Positions 1 through 8,300 of a DNA stretch of 41,785 bases are shown here, in pieces; the stretch's first letter is position 1; the number at the start of each line of letters is the position of its first letter. The notes below the pieces were generated by a model. The model ran no database searches. It had not been told where the DNA came from and worked only from the letters and a program-made list of their open reading frames with translations. A program made the position numbers and the translations under genes. Source of the stretch: Allomuricauda sp. CP2A (GTDB lineage Bacteria; Bacteroidota; Bacteroidia; Flavobacteriales; Flavobacteriaceae); the NCBI RefSeq assembly GCF_001683915.1, contig NZ_LXTT01000027.1, forward strand, positions 1 through 41,785, in the 5' to 3' direction.

Positions 1-2
1 GA

Positions 3-986
3 GATAATTTAATAGGTACAAGTGAAGTACAAAAAATAGGGGTCTATTTACCACCTTCGTATTCCAGCTCTGATCAAATGTACCCGGTCGTTTATTTCTT
101 GAACGGATATACTGTTGAAATTGGCGAATACCCGAAAACGGAAGCTTTTAATAGGTATATGAAATATAATGAGAATCATGAATTCATCTTAGTAGAATTG
201 AGCGGTCATAACTTGTTTGAAGGATCGATGTACGCCAATTCCCCGGTCTTGGGAAATTGGGAGGATTTTGTCGTAAGAGATGTCATTAATTATGTTGACA
301 GGCATTACAGAACTTTGCCAAAAAGAGAATCTCGTGGAATAAGTGGACATTCAATGGGCGGAGGTGGAACAATCAATATCAGCTTAAGGCATCCCGAGGT
401 GTTTTCAGTAGCATATGCCATGAGTTCTGCTGTTTTTGCAAATGACGATTTATTGGATGGTATGTTTAGCAACGATTCAGTTTTGGCACAGGTTCAAGCC
501 TTATCCGATAAAATGGAAAAAGTAAGTGATGAGGACTTTGCCACATCCTTGCAGCAAGAATTAAAATCCTACGACAGAAATGTGAAGGGCATGGTAGGTA
601 TACTTGCCTTTGGATCTGCATTCTCTCCTGATTCTTCAAAGCCTTTAAAAATTGCATTCCCGTTTACAATGAATGCTGATGGTACCTTTGCCAAGACAGA
701 GGAAGTCCTAGAGAAATGGGTAGCTGGTTTTGGAAATTTGGAAGAAAAAGTAAAGAAATACAAAAATAATCTAACGCAGTACAAAAAATTTGTTTTGAGC
801 TGCGGGTATCAGGACGAAATGCCCGGATTATTCGAAGGTTCAGTTTATTTCTCCAGGTTGTTAAAAGAAGAAAAAATACCACATAGCACCTGCTGGTACA
901 CTGGCAAACATAGTGACAAGGTCAGTGAACAACTCATCAGTGAGGTATTTCCCCTCATGTCAGGATACCTACTTGGTGAAAAGTAA
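3..986 (+). CDS. Putative esterase of the esterase D / feruloyl-esterase type (alpha/beta hydrolase), 5'-truncated by the window edge
   Basis: The open frame runs off the left edge. Codons from position 3 already encode family-like sequence (VYLPPSYSSSDQMYPVVYFL), so the ATG at 78 is internal and not the start. The nucleophile elbow GHSMGG is clear at about residue 92 counted from that ATG. A late GKHSDK motif near residue 277 is the probable catalytic His region. The fold matches the putative esterase family (PF00756), which hydrolyses acyl esters on sugars, S-formylglutathione or feruloylated glycans. The substrate cannot be told from sequence. A hairpin terminator follows the stop directly, so this is the last gene of its transcript. 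The N-terminus and any signal peptide lie outside the window. Confidence 0.85.
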   Translation, partial: DNLIGTSEVQKIGVYLPPSYSSSDQMYPVVYFLNGYTVEIGEYPKTEAFNRYMKYNENHEFILVELSGHNLFEGSMYANSPVLGNWEDFVVRDVINYVDRHYRTLPKRESRGISGHSMGGGGTINISLRHPEVFSVAYAMSSAVFANDDLLDGMFSNDSVLAQVQALSDKMEKVSDEDFATSLQQELKSYDRNVKGMVGILAFGSAFSPDSSKPLKIAFPFTMNADGTFAKTEEVLEKWVAGFGNLEEKVKKYKNNLTQYKKFVLSCGYQDEMPGLFEGSVYFSRLLKEEKIPHSTCWYTGKHSDKVSEQLISEVFPLMSGYLLGEK

Positions 987-1021
987 TATGATAGGTTGAT
1001 TTTGAGTTAGTTTTTTTAAAG

Positions 1022-1044
1022 AGCGCAGCTTGTCTGCGCTTTTT
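1022..1044 (+). terminator. Rho-independent terminator after the esterase
   Basis: Arms AGCGCAG (1022-1028) and CTGCGCT (1034-1040) enclose loop CTTGT and are followed by T residues. It lies 36 nt after the esterase stop codon and before the epimerase-like gene. Confidence 0.85.
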
Positions 1045-1087
1045 CACTTTTTTTTCCAATCCCATCCATTATTGTAAAATTCAGATT

Positions 1088-2107
1088 ATGTACCAAAACA
1101 TTCGCACAATGAAACGAACAAATCCCGATAAGACCATTAAAGAGGATTACAATCCGACCTACCGCAAAGCGTTGTTTTTTTTTATTTTTTTGACATTTTT
1201 ATGTATAGTTCGTAGCCAAGACGCTGAGGTGCTTTGCATCGAAAATGAATCCATAAGGGTATTAATAAGTGAAAAAGGGGCTGAGTTACAAAGTATACGG
1301 GGTAAAATCAGCAAGTTTGAATATCTATGGCAGGGCAATGGTGAATATTGGGCGGACAGGGCTCCAATAATGTTTCCAGTAAATGTCAGATTCAGGGACA
1401 ACGAATTTTATTTTCGGAACGTCAAATACGATATGCCGAAAATGGGAATTATAAAAGAGAGCTTTATGACAGTAAAACATAAATCAAATGATGAGATCAC
1501 ATTAAGTTTTGTTCCCAACAAAGAAATATTGCACAAAAACTATCCCTTTTTGTTCAAAATCTCGGTTCGATATAAATTGACCGATAATACCATCTTGAAC
1601 GAATACATTGTTACAAATAACGACACCCATAATATGTATTTTGCACTTGGGGGGCATCCTGGGTTTAATCTGTCACTTGGTCAACCAAATGATAGAAAAA
1701 CGCATGAGTTATTTTTTTTCAAATCATCCTCTTTCCGAAGAGGACTAATTAAAAATAGTCTTCTGACCGATTCTGCAGTTCCCTTTTTACAAGATGAGAA
1801 AACCCTAAGGCTCAATGATGACAGGATACCTAATACTGGAATTTTCATCAAAGATTCAGCTATCACTAAAATTGGTCTGGCAAGATTGGGCAAAAAGCCA
1901 TACGTAAGTTTGCTTCTGGGCAATTTTCCCAATGTCAATATTTGGAGCCCACCGGGATATCCATTTGTGTGCATAGAACCCATGGTCTCCCACCATGATT
2001 TTGAGGATTCCCCAAAGGATATCGAAAAAAAAAGTCATCTAGTTAAATTAGGCCCGGGCGAAAGCGTTACATACTATTATTCAATAGAAATAAACCAAAA
2101 CCCTTAA
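1088..2107 (+). CDS. Aldose-1-epimerase-like protein (galactose mutarotase superfamily) with N-terminal hydrophobic segment
   Basis: The 339-residue product has a basic N-terminus, a hydrophobic stretch at about residues 28-43 ending near SQD (signal peptide or anchor), then a beta-sandwich domain of the aldose epimerase/LacX type. Visible family features are the GAELQS strand, YLWQGN, the AP-IMFPV loop, GGHPGFN around residue 190 (catalytic His region) and CIEPM near 297 (catalytic Glu region). Family members interconvert sugar anomers or bind hexose-6-phosphates. A secreted version would act on sugars outside the cytoplasm. The first ATG (1088) gives a long n-region; the ATG at 1109 is an equally plausible start. 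It is monocistronic between a terminator and a pseudogene. The exact substrate is unknown. Confidence 0.75.
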   Translation: MYQNIRTMKRTNPDKTIKEDYNPTYRKALFFFIFLTFLCIVRSQDAEVLCIENESIRVLISEKGAELQSIRGKISKFEYLWQGNGEYWADRAPIMFPVNVRFRDNEFYFRNVKYDMPKMGIIKESFMTVKHKSNDEITLSFVPNKEILHKNYPFLFKISVRYKLTDNTILNEYIVTNNDTHNMYFALGGHPGFNLSLGQPNDRKTHELFFFKSSSFRRGLIKNSLLTDSAVPFLQDEKTLRLNDDRIPNTGIFIKDSAITKIGLARLGKKPYVSLLLGNFPNVNIWSPPGYPFVCIEPMVSHHDFEDSPKDIEKKSHLVKLGPGESVTYYYSIEINQNP

Positions 2108-2304
2108 AACTTTGACGTGTTAAATTCTGGGGAGATTTTAATTTTTGCTATAAGTTGTTTTGGTTCAACCCCACAAAAATCCTATCTGGAGCAGATTATC
2201 AATATTCTAACATCATAAACCGGTAATTTTTTTTACACATACAAGGTCAATCTATTGTTCAATCATTATACTTCAGACAACAACATCTTAACTAAGGTAA
2301 CATT

Positions 2305-3089
2305 ATGGAGCAATTTTTAAATGTAGGATTGGGTGTAGGTATCTTAATGCTGTTCGTTCTTCTTTTTAAACAGAAAAAGGAAAGGGAGGATTATTTTTTT
2401 TGTCATGGATTTCAATAGTGTTACTTCAGATTATTTTTTACGAAATAACGATTTATCAATTTCAATTGACAGGCTTGCTGGCGGTAGTTGGTTTTGCTCT
2501 TCCATTGCTGTCCGCCCCTCTTTTATTTTTGTATATCACATCGTTAACCGGACGGAAATTGAGCAAAATAACTATTTGTCTTCATTTAAGTGTTTTTGTT
2601 TTGTATGTATTAATAGTTTTTTCCATCGGACTGTTTACAGAGGCGAGTATAATGACAAATACAGGTTATCTGGAAATTGATACGAATCTCTACTTTTTTA
2701 GGGACTATTACGCTATTCCGTTGGCCATATCGGGAATAACATATGGGATTTGGGATCTTTAGCTTTTAAAACAACACAGGAAACGAATTTTTGAAGTTTT
2801 TTCATATGATGAAAAAATCAACCTAAAGTGGATTCAGTATATGGTTTACTTATATTTCTTTTTAGTACTTATTGTAAGTTTTCTAATATTTGGGGCAAGT
2901 CAGTATGGAATTTTTGAAGTTTCTGATGCCTTTGCGTTTCTTGGAATTGCCTTGAACGCTTTATTGATTACGTTCGGATTTTACGGTTTTAAACAGACCG
3001 AAGTTTTTCTAAACATGAATTCCTATCAACCTTATGAAAAGAGTAGTTTTCATCCTTTCCAATTGGGGCTATCTTATCAAAATTTTTAA
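2305..3089 (+). pseudogene. Decayed multi-TM sensor/AraC-type transcriptional regulator, lacking its DNA-binding domain
   Basis: Translation from ATG 2305 gives a membrane segment followed by KQKKEREDYFF. It then shifts frame in a run of eight T (2394-2401); one more T would join it to LSWISIVLLQIIFYE, which continues to 2759. An in-frame TAG (2760-2762) interrupts next, and the same frame resumes with LLKQHRKRIFEVFSYDEKIN and two more membrane segments, ending at 3089. Intact relatives I know in Flavobacteriia carry about seven TM helices followed by a C-terminal AraC helix-turn-helix. Here the frame stops right after the last TM region, so the DNA-binding part is gone. Three independent lesions make a sequencing error unlikely as the sole cause. 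It lies 31 nt upstream of the GntR gene. Confidence 0.75.
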
Positions 3090-3120
3090 ATGTTTGACAC
3101 AAATTTTATAAGTTTGTTTA

Positions 3121-3879
3121 ATGTCTGAACAAAAAAACATACTTTGTCTCAAGTCCCTTAATGTTGATCATGATAGTCCTGTCCCCTTACATCTTCAAGT
3201 TGAGGAAATCCTTCGTGATATGATAAACGACCCAGAATATCAAAATGGCAAATTTCTACCTAAGGAAGTTGACCTGTCCAAACGACTTGGAATTTCCAGG
3301 AATACCATTAGACAGGCCACCAATAGGTTGGTTCAAGAAAAGTTGTTGACAAGAAAAAAAGGCGTTGGCACCAAGGTGGCAAAAAAACTGGTCGAGACCA
3401 AACTTTCCAATTGGGTCAGTTTTAGTCAAGAAATGCATGCCCAAGGCATTAATTTTAGAAATTATGAAATCAAGGTTTCAAAAATTAAGGCAGATGCTGA
3501 AATTTCGGAACAATTGGAAGTGAAAGAGGAGCAAGAACTCTTTAAACTGGAAAGACTACGCGGCTTGGACAACGGCCCTTTTGTTTATTTCATCAGTTAT
3601 TTTCACCCTAGGGTAGGCATTACGGGAGATGAGGATTTTGAGCGTCACCTCTACGACATTTTGGAACACGAATACCATACCATTCCTGTTTTATCCAGAG
3701 AGCAGATCAGTGCTATTCTGGCCAATAAATTCATTGCGGTGAAATTGGGGGTTCCGGTAAATTCGCCCATTCTTCAAAGAAAGCGGGTAGTTTACGACCC
3801 TGGAAATAGACCTATAGAATACAACATAGGTTATTACAGGGCCGATCAATTTACTTACAGTATAGATATTAAACGATAA
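3121..3879 (+). CDS. GntR-family transcriptional regulator with UTRA ligand-binding domain
   Basis: The 252-residue protein has a winged helix-turn-helix at about residues 17-88 (PLHLQVEEILRDMI, then ISRNTIRQATNRLVQEKLL) and a UTRA effector domain from about 105 to 245 (ELFKLERLRG, QRKRVVYDPGNRPIEYNIGYYR). HutC/FarR-subfamily GntR proteins usually repress sugar catabolic operons and release DNA when a sugar phosphate or similar ligand binds the UTRA domain. It is convergent with the minus-strand PUL, with one nucleotide between the stop codons, and is the only intact regulator of this kind nearby. Palindromes of TGT-N4-ACA form at the PUL promoter near 24.97 kb are candidate targets (inference). 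The start is the first ATG; TAAGTTTG at 3109-3116 resembles a -7 element but is too close to it to be trusted. Confidence 0.88.
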   Translation: MSEQKNILCLKSLNVDHDSPVPLHLQVEEILRDMINDPEYQNGKFLPKEVDLSKRLGISRNTIRQATNRLVQEKLLTRKKGVGTKVAKKLVETKLSNWVSFSQEMHAQGINFRNYEIKVSKIKADAEISEQLEVKEEQELFKLERLRGLDNGPFVYFISYFHPRVGITGDEDFERHLYDILEHEYHTIPVLSREQISAILANKFIAVKLGVPVNSPILQRKRVVYDPGNRPIEYNIGYYRADQFTYSIDIKR

Positions 3880-3880
3880 C

Positions 3881-5107
3881 TCACCGTTCTAATGGGATTT
3901 CCAGGAACCTTGGTCGGTATAAATTAGGGTCTTTTAAAATGTCGGCCCAAAAATCAAATGAATTCACATTGTAGCTAGCTAAAAGCGTTCCCGGTTTAGA
4001 TAGGTGGGGATAAGCTTTGGCATTATAAGTAAAATAGGTCTCATTAGTTTCATTTTCCGTTGTCCTATAAACTATTTCGGGTTCCCCGAATGGCCCAACG
4101 AGAGACTCTCCAATTTGTACGGCTACTTCTGGTCCCATTGTAAACCGTTGGTAAGTCAATACAATTCTACCATCAGATAAAGGGGATACGCTCATTTCAT
4201 TGGAAACATCCTTGGCTATCATAATTGCTTCTTCCATTTCTTCCACCCAATCTTGACCGTTCCAAAATTTCCAGTGATCAAACTTTGTCAAATACTCGGG
4301 CAATACCCTTGCGACCAACAGGCCCTTGGTACCTTCTTGGTTGGACACCGCATATGTATAGATATGGCCATCGGGGTCCGGAGCTCCCGCTGATTCCGTG
4401 TTCACATAAATGGCACTGCCAAATGAAGTTTGGGTTGCTGAATCAAAAAATGGAGTTTCCAATTGGGTATGATCTAAATACGGAGGCGTACTGTTCTTGG
4501 GTATTTGTAATAAATTTACGCCAACTTGTTCAAAATTAAAACCTCCTATACCCGTGGTATCCTTTTCCCGAACCGGGTAAGCAAAAACATATAGGTTTTC
4601 GTCTCCCTCTGTGTTTACAAACCCATCTCCCAACCAATAATAATCATGTGGTCTGGAGTTTGGTGTTTTGGGCTTAAAAAGTGCTTTGGCCTGTTGACCC
4701 TCGCTTTCTTTCCAATGGAACGTAATATTATCTGCATTTGGTTCTTTGCCTTTCAGGATTCCCACGGAGTTATTGATCATTAAAAAATCTTCCGGCTGTA
4801 AGCTTTGCCCATCATGATGCCCGATCATGGTGTCCCCAAAAGTAAAAAGTGTGACCGTGCTATCTGTTGCGGCAACAAATTCTTTGCCATCCATAGGAAT
4901 TCCAAAAATGCCATCTCCCCCAAACCATCCTTCATTTTTAATAAAGAGTTGGCTCCATTTAGGGGATGTTACAGCAACAATAGTCTCTGGTTCTTCATTA
5001 TTATCCGCTATCGGTTTTTCTTTTGTTTTGTCTTTGCAGCCTACACTCGTCATAACAATTGACAAAATACTTACCCTAATTGTCATTCCATTTATCCAGT
5101 TTTTCAT
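3881..5107 (-). CDS. DUF5005/DUF4185-like secreted beta-propeller lipoprotein (paralogue 1)
   Basis: The 408-residue product begins with a lipoprotein signal peptide ending in SVGC (Cys24), predicting a surface or periplasmic lipoprotein. The body has regularly spaced blade-like motifs: GWFGGDGIFGIPMDG, LFTFGDTMIG, MINNSVGILKG, YYWLGDGFVN, APDPDGHIYTYAV, HWKFWNGQDWVEE, NEMSVSPLSDGR and YNAKAYPHLSKPG. These resemble the five-bladed propeller architecture of DUF4185/DUF5005 proteins. From memory, some DUF4185 proteins are endo-arabinanases (GH183). I cannot assign an activity here. It is the last gene of the PUL, 26 nt after its paralogue. Conserved acidic residues in the blade starts (GDGI, GDTM, GDGF) are candidates for catalysis or metal binding. 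Confidence 0.7.
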   Translation of the reverse strand: MKNWINGMTIRVSILSIVMTSVGCKDKTKEKPIADNNEEPETIVAVTSPKWSQLFIKNEGWFGGDGIFGIPMDGKEFVAATDSTVTLFTFGDTMIGHHDGQSLQPEDFLMINNSVGILKGKEPNADNITFHWKESEGQQAKALFKPKTPNSRPHDYYWLGDGFVNTEGDENLYVFAYPVREKDTTGIGGFNFEQVGVNLLQIPKNSTPPYLDHTQLETPFFDSATQTSFGSAIYVNTESAGAPDPDGHIYTYAVSNQEGTKGLLVARVLPEYLTKFDHWKFWNGQDWVEEMEEAIMIAKDVSNEMSVSPLSDGRIVLTYQRFTMGPEVAVQIGESLVGPFGEPEIVYRTTENETNETYFTYNAKAYPHLSKPGTLLASYNVNSFDFWADILKDPNLYRPRFLEIPLER

Positions 5108-5133
5108 ATGTTTTTTTTAAGTCCAGTACTCGT

Positions 5134-6321
5134 TTACTTATATTTTACTTTTATAAATCTAGGGTGATATATACTCGCGTCTTTTTGAATATCTTCCCAG
5201 AAGTTTAGCGTAATTGTATTGTAACTGACCAACAGTTCCCCGGGTTTTGATAAATGATAATGCGCTTTTGCGTTGTACGGGAAAAGTCCTTTTTCCTTGT
5301 ATTCCGGGCAAGTATACACCTCATGGATTTCACCAAAGGGCCCCACAGGACTTGTCCCCACACGTATACCTACCTTATCGGAAAGGCCCAAAACCGTAAA
5401 CGTGAGTAAAAAATTGCCGTCTTCTGTTGGAGTTACGCTGAGTTCGTTGGAAACTGCATTTGTTATTTCCACGACCTCTTCCTTTTGCACCCCCCATGTT
5501 TTACCGTTCCAGAATCGCCATTCATTTATATTCTCAATATTTTCTGGTCTGACCCTTGCGGCTATCAAGGACTTTTGCCGTTCCATGATACCATAGATGT
5601 AAACATATCCATCTGGGTTTGGGGCATTGGCTTGTTTAGTGTTCACGAAAAGTCCGCTACCGAAATATACCCGCCCTTCTGTTGGGTGTACAAACCCTAA
5701 ATCGGTTGCGATTTGAGTTGACTTGGAGATTCCCTCTTTAGTAGGGTTATCAACTTTTAACAATGTTATGTTGGTCTGTTCAAAATCAAAAACATTGGGA
5801 CCAGTTTTATGTACATGATAGGCAAATAGGTAGAGCGCATTGTCCTTATGATGGTTTATAACCCCATCCCCCAACCAGAAATACTCATTGGCTTTGGCAT
5901 TTCTATTATTTGGAACAAAATAGGATGTTGGCTTCCCATCACCATCCAAATTGTACTCAAAATCAATGGCCGATTTCTTTGGTTCCAGCCCCTTCATCCA
6001 TGCGGTGGTATTGTTCACCATAACATTACCGGGTTTTGGCACATTGTTTACAACCTCTCCAACATAGGTGTCACTAAAAATAAAGAGGGTCTCTTTTTCT
6101 CCGTCTCCTTGATTTTCCACACCATCTAAAGGAATGGTAAATATGCCATCTGCCCCAAACCAACCCGAGGTACGCTCCATTAACGCTGTCCATTCGGGGG
6201 CCGGCGCTGCCTGAAAGTCATATGAACCGATATCCTGCACCGACTTTTCTTGCGCCGAAATCCGATTAGTGGACAACAATAATACAATTAGAAAGCTTCC
6301 TATTTTATATTTAAAATGCAT
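5134..6321 (-). CDS. DUF5005/DUF4185-like secreted beta-propeller protein (paralogue 2)
   Basis: The 395-residue product is taken from the ATG at 6321, which places a clean signal peptide (FKYKIGSFLIVLLLSTN...ISAQ) at the N-terminus. An upstream ATG at 6405 would add 28 residues that only overlap the esterase gene. It shares the blade motifs of its downstream neighbour in the same order: GWFGADGIFTIPLDG, LFIFSDTYVG, MVNNTTAWMKG, YFWLGDGVIN, APNPDGYVYIYGI, EWRFWNGKTWG, NELSVTPTEDG and YNAKAHYHLSKPG. It therefore arose by tandem duplication. Unlike paralogue 1 it lacks a lipobox, so it is probably soluble and exported. The start overlaps the acetylesterase stop by 11 nt, suggesting translational coupling. 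The function is unknown; a glycoside-cleaving enzyme or glycan-binding protein is plausible from context. Confidence 0.7.
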   Translation of the reverse strand: MHFKYKIGSFLIVLLLSTNRISAQEKSVQDIGSYDFQAAPAPEWTALMERTSGWFGADGIFTIPLDGVENQGDGEKETLFIFSDTYVGEVVNNVPKPGNVMVNNTTAWMKGLEPKKSAIDFEYNLDGDGKPTSYFVPNNRNAKANEYFWLGDGVINHHKDNALYLFAYHVHKTGPNVFDFEQTNITLLKVDNPTKEGISKSTQIATDLGFVHPTEGRVYFGSGLFVNTKQANAPNPDGYVYIYGIMERQKSLIAARVRPENIENINEWRFWNGKTWGVQKEEVVEITNAVSNELSVTPTEDGNFLLTFTVLGLSDKVGIRVGTSPVGPFGEIHEVYTCPEYKEKGLFPYNAKAHYHLSKPGELLVSYNTITLNFWEDIQKDASIYHPRFIKVKYK

Positions 6322-8293
6322 GGGGATCGTATTGATATGTTTTCTTGGAAGTGCCCAACTCAAAACTATCGGTTCGGAAAGGAAACGCGGGCAGTCCTTC
6401 GGCATTTGTCAAGTCCAATTGTCCGGGATTATCAGACCAAGCGTACCTTACATACTTTGGATTTTTGATATTTTCATGGTACACCTTTACCGTGTTCGTA
6501 GTTACCAACTCTGCTTTGGCCCATTTGAACTCGCCATTCTTCCCAGCTATGGCAAAGCCCCTTAAATAGCCATACTTGTCCTTACTAACCAATTTACCTC
6601 CATGGGTCTCAAACTCGACCAAAATGGATGTATCGGTTAGACTATGGGATTTGTAAACAGGGCCTCTTTTAAGTATGTCCCCATAATTGTAATGTTTGGC
6701 CAACAATGCCAATCTTCTTCCTACTTCTTTTTTATTATAAGGGTGGATGTCATTGGCCTCACCAATATCTATGGCAGTAACAATGTCAACATTTTCCAAA
6801 GCAGTAGCTTTCATTTGGGACTCGCGGAGTTCTGCCCAGTTACTATTTGTAGGTGTTTTATCCTCTTGTCGGTAATTGGCCAATTGAACTACCAAAAAAG
6901 ATATTTTGGGATGGTTCCATTTTTCTCGCCAATCTTGGATCATAGCTGGCAGCAAAGAACCATATTCCACTGCTCTGGACGCATTGGATTCTCCTTGATA
7001 CCAAATTACCCCTGCTATGGGCAATTTATGTAAGGGAGCTATACTGGCATTGTACAAGAGCATAGGGTGCGAGAATGGACTGCCATTGGACACTTCAGGT
7101 TGCGGAAACCGATTACTGTCTATACTCACTCCTTTTTTGTACTTCCAAGTTCCGTTGAGGATGGAATTGCCCCAAAAGGCATTGGTGTAGATTCCTCCCT
7201 TCCCGCCAACATCAAAAACACGTACGGTGAGTATATTTCCCTTTTCCCGAAGAATGTCTTTGGATGCGGAATAATTCCTGAAATTGCTTTTCCCAAAAGA
7301 CTCCCCTATCTGTACCCCATTGACCCATACCCTATCATAATCATCAATTTGGTTGAGAACAATATTGAAATCATTCTTTAATTGGTCAGTATCCAAATCA
7401 AAAGTACGCTTGAACCAAATGCTCCCATCGTGTGACCCATATCCAAAATCAGACCAAAAAGCGGGCAAGGTACATTCTTCCCAATCCGAATAGTCATACC
7501 CTTGCTCGTACCACTTTTCTTCTATCCCGGGTCCTTTCAAGTAATATTTGTCATCCCATTTTTTTCTGAACTTCTTAAACTCCAAATCCAAGGTTTCAAA
7601 ACTTTTATTGATTTTGGATACTTTTCCAGTGACCTCATCAAACTGAGGAAAGGTTTTAAGAACATCCATCCCCATCCATGTCTCAATGGCCGTGGCCCCA
7701 AGATTACTGCTAACCAGTCCAATGGGAATGTCTTTCTCCTTGACCAATTCTTTTCCGAAAAAATATCCGACGGCACTGAAGTTTTTAGCCGTTTCCTTGG
7801 TCACTTCCTGCCAAATTGCATTGGACACTTTTTCCCTAGGGAGATAATCCCGGTCTACCCACACAGAGCATAGCCTAAGATTGGGGACATCATAATCATC
7901 ATCCGCGGTTTCGGTGTAATTTAGCATATTGGGCGTATACTGCATATTGGATTGCCCTGCACAAAGCCAAAGATCACCAACCAACAGGTTATCCAAGACC
8001 AGTTTTTCCCCATTTCCTTCTTCGATCTCCAGAATAAAAGGTCCTCCATGGGGCATTGGATCTAGTGTCACCTTCCAGGCTCCACTTTTATTGGATTTGA
8101 CCCTATGGATTTGTCCACCGATGGAGACGGTCAACCCGGCTTTTGGTTTGGCTGTTCCCGTAATGGGAATATTTACATTACGGGGCAATACCATATTGGA
8201 TGAAAAAACTGGCGGTAATTCTATTTGCCCCCACATCAACATGGGTATAAGTAAGAGAATTGACCACAATAGCTTTGAGCATGTTCTTATCAT
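6311..8293 (-). CDS. SGNH acetylesterase, sialate O-acetylesterase family (CE20-like layout)
   Basis: The 660-residue product from ATG 8293 has a signal peptide ending near MWGQ. An upstream ATG at 8323 would overlap the preceding gene and lengthen the n-region, so it is less likely. The SGNH nucleophile block LCAGQSNMQ (Ser about 115), the WYQGESNA block and the late DIHPYNKKEVGRRLA block (catalytic Asp/His) are present. A galactose-binding jelly-roll insert (SIWFKRTFDL... DYDRVWVNG) interrupts the catalytic domain, as in CE20-type enzymes. Such enzymes remove O-acetyl groups from xylan, sialic acid or other glycans. In this PUL the substrate is more likely an acetylated mannose-containing glycan. 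Location: periplasm or cell surface. Confidence 0.85.
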   Translation of the reverse strand: MIRTCSKLLWSILLLIPMLMWGQIELPPVFSSNMVLPRNVNIPITGTAKPKAGLTVSIGGQIHRVKSNKSGAWKVTLDPMPHGGPFILEIEEGNGEKLVLDNLLVGDLWLCAGQSNMQYTPNMLNYTETADDDYDVPNLRLCSVWVDRDYLPREKVSNAIWQEVTKETAKNFSAVGYFFGKELVKEKDIPIGLVSSNLGATAIETWMGMDVLKTFPQFDEVTGKVSKINKSFETLDLEFKKFRKKWDDKYYLKGPGIEEKWYEQGYDYSDWEECTLPAFWSDFGYGSHDGSIWFKRTFDLDTDQLKNDFNIVLNQIDDYDRVWVNGVQIGESFGKSNFRNYSASKDILREKGNILTVRVFDVGGKGGIYTNAFWGNSILNGTWKYKKGVSIDSNRFPQPEVSNGSPFSHPMLLYNASIAPLHKLPIAGVIWYQGESNASRAVEYGSLLPAMIQDWREKWNHPKISFLVVQLANYRQEDKTPTNSNWAELRESQMKATALENVDIVTAIDIGEANDIHPYNKKEVGRRLALLAKHYNYGDILKRGPVYKSHSLTDTSILVEFETHGGKLVSKDKYGYLRGFAIAGKNGEFKWAKAELVTTNTVKVYHENIKNPKYVRYAWSDNPGQLDLTNAEGLPAFPFRTDSFELGTSKKTYQYDPHAF

Positions 8294-8300
8294 AATAACT

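Noticed and set aside
3109..3116. TAAGTTTG as promoter of the GntR gene
   Set aside because: It ends 4 nt before the ATG, so transcription would begin inside the gene, and there is no TTTG about 19 nt upstream.
6322..6405. Upstream start of the second DUF5005-like gene
   Set aside because: It adds 28 residues ahead of a perfect signal peptide and lies wholly inside the acetylesterase gene.
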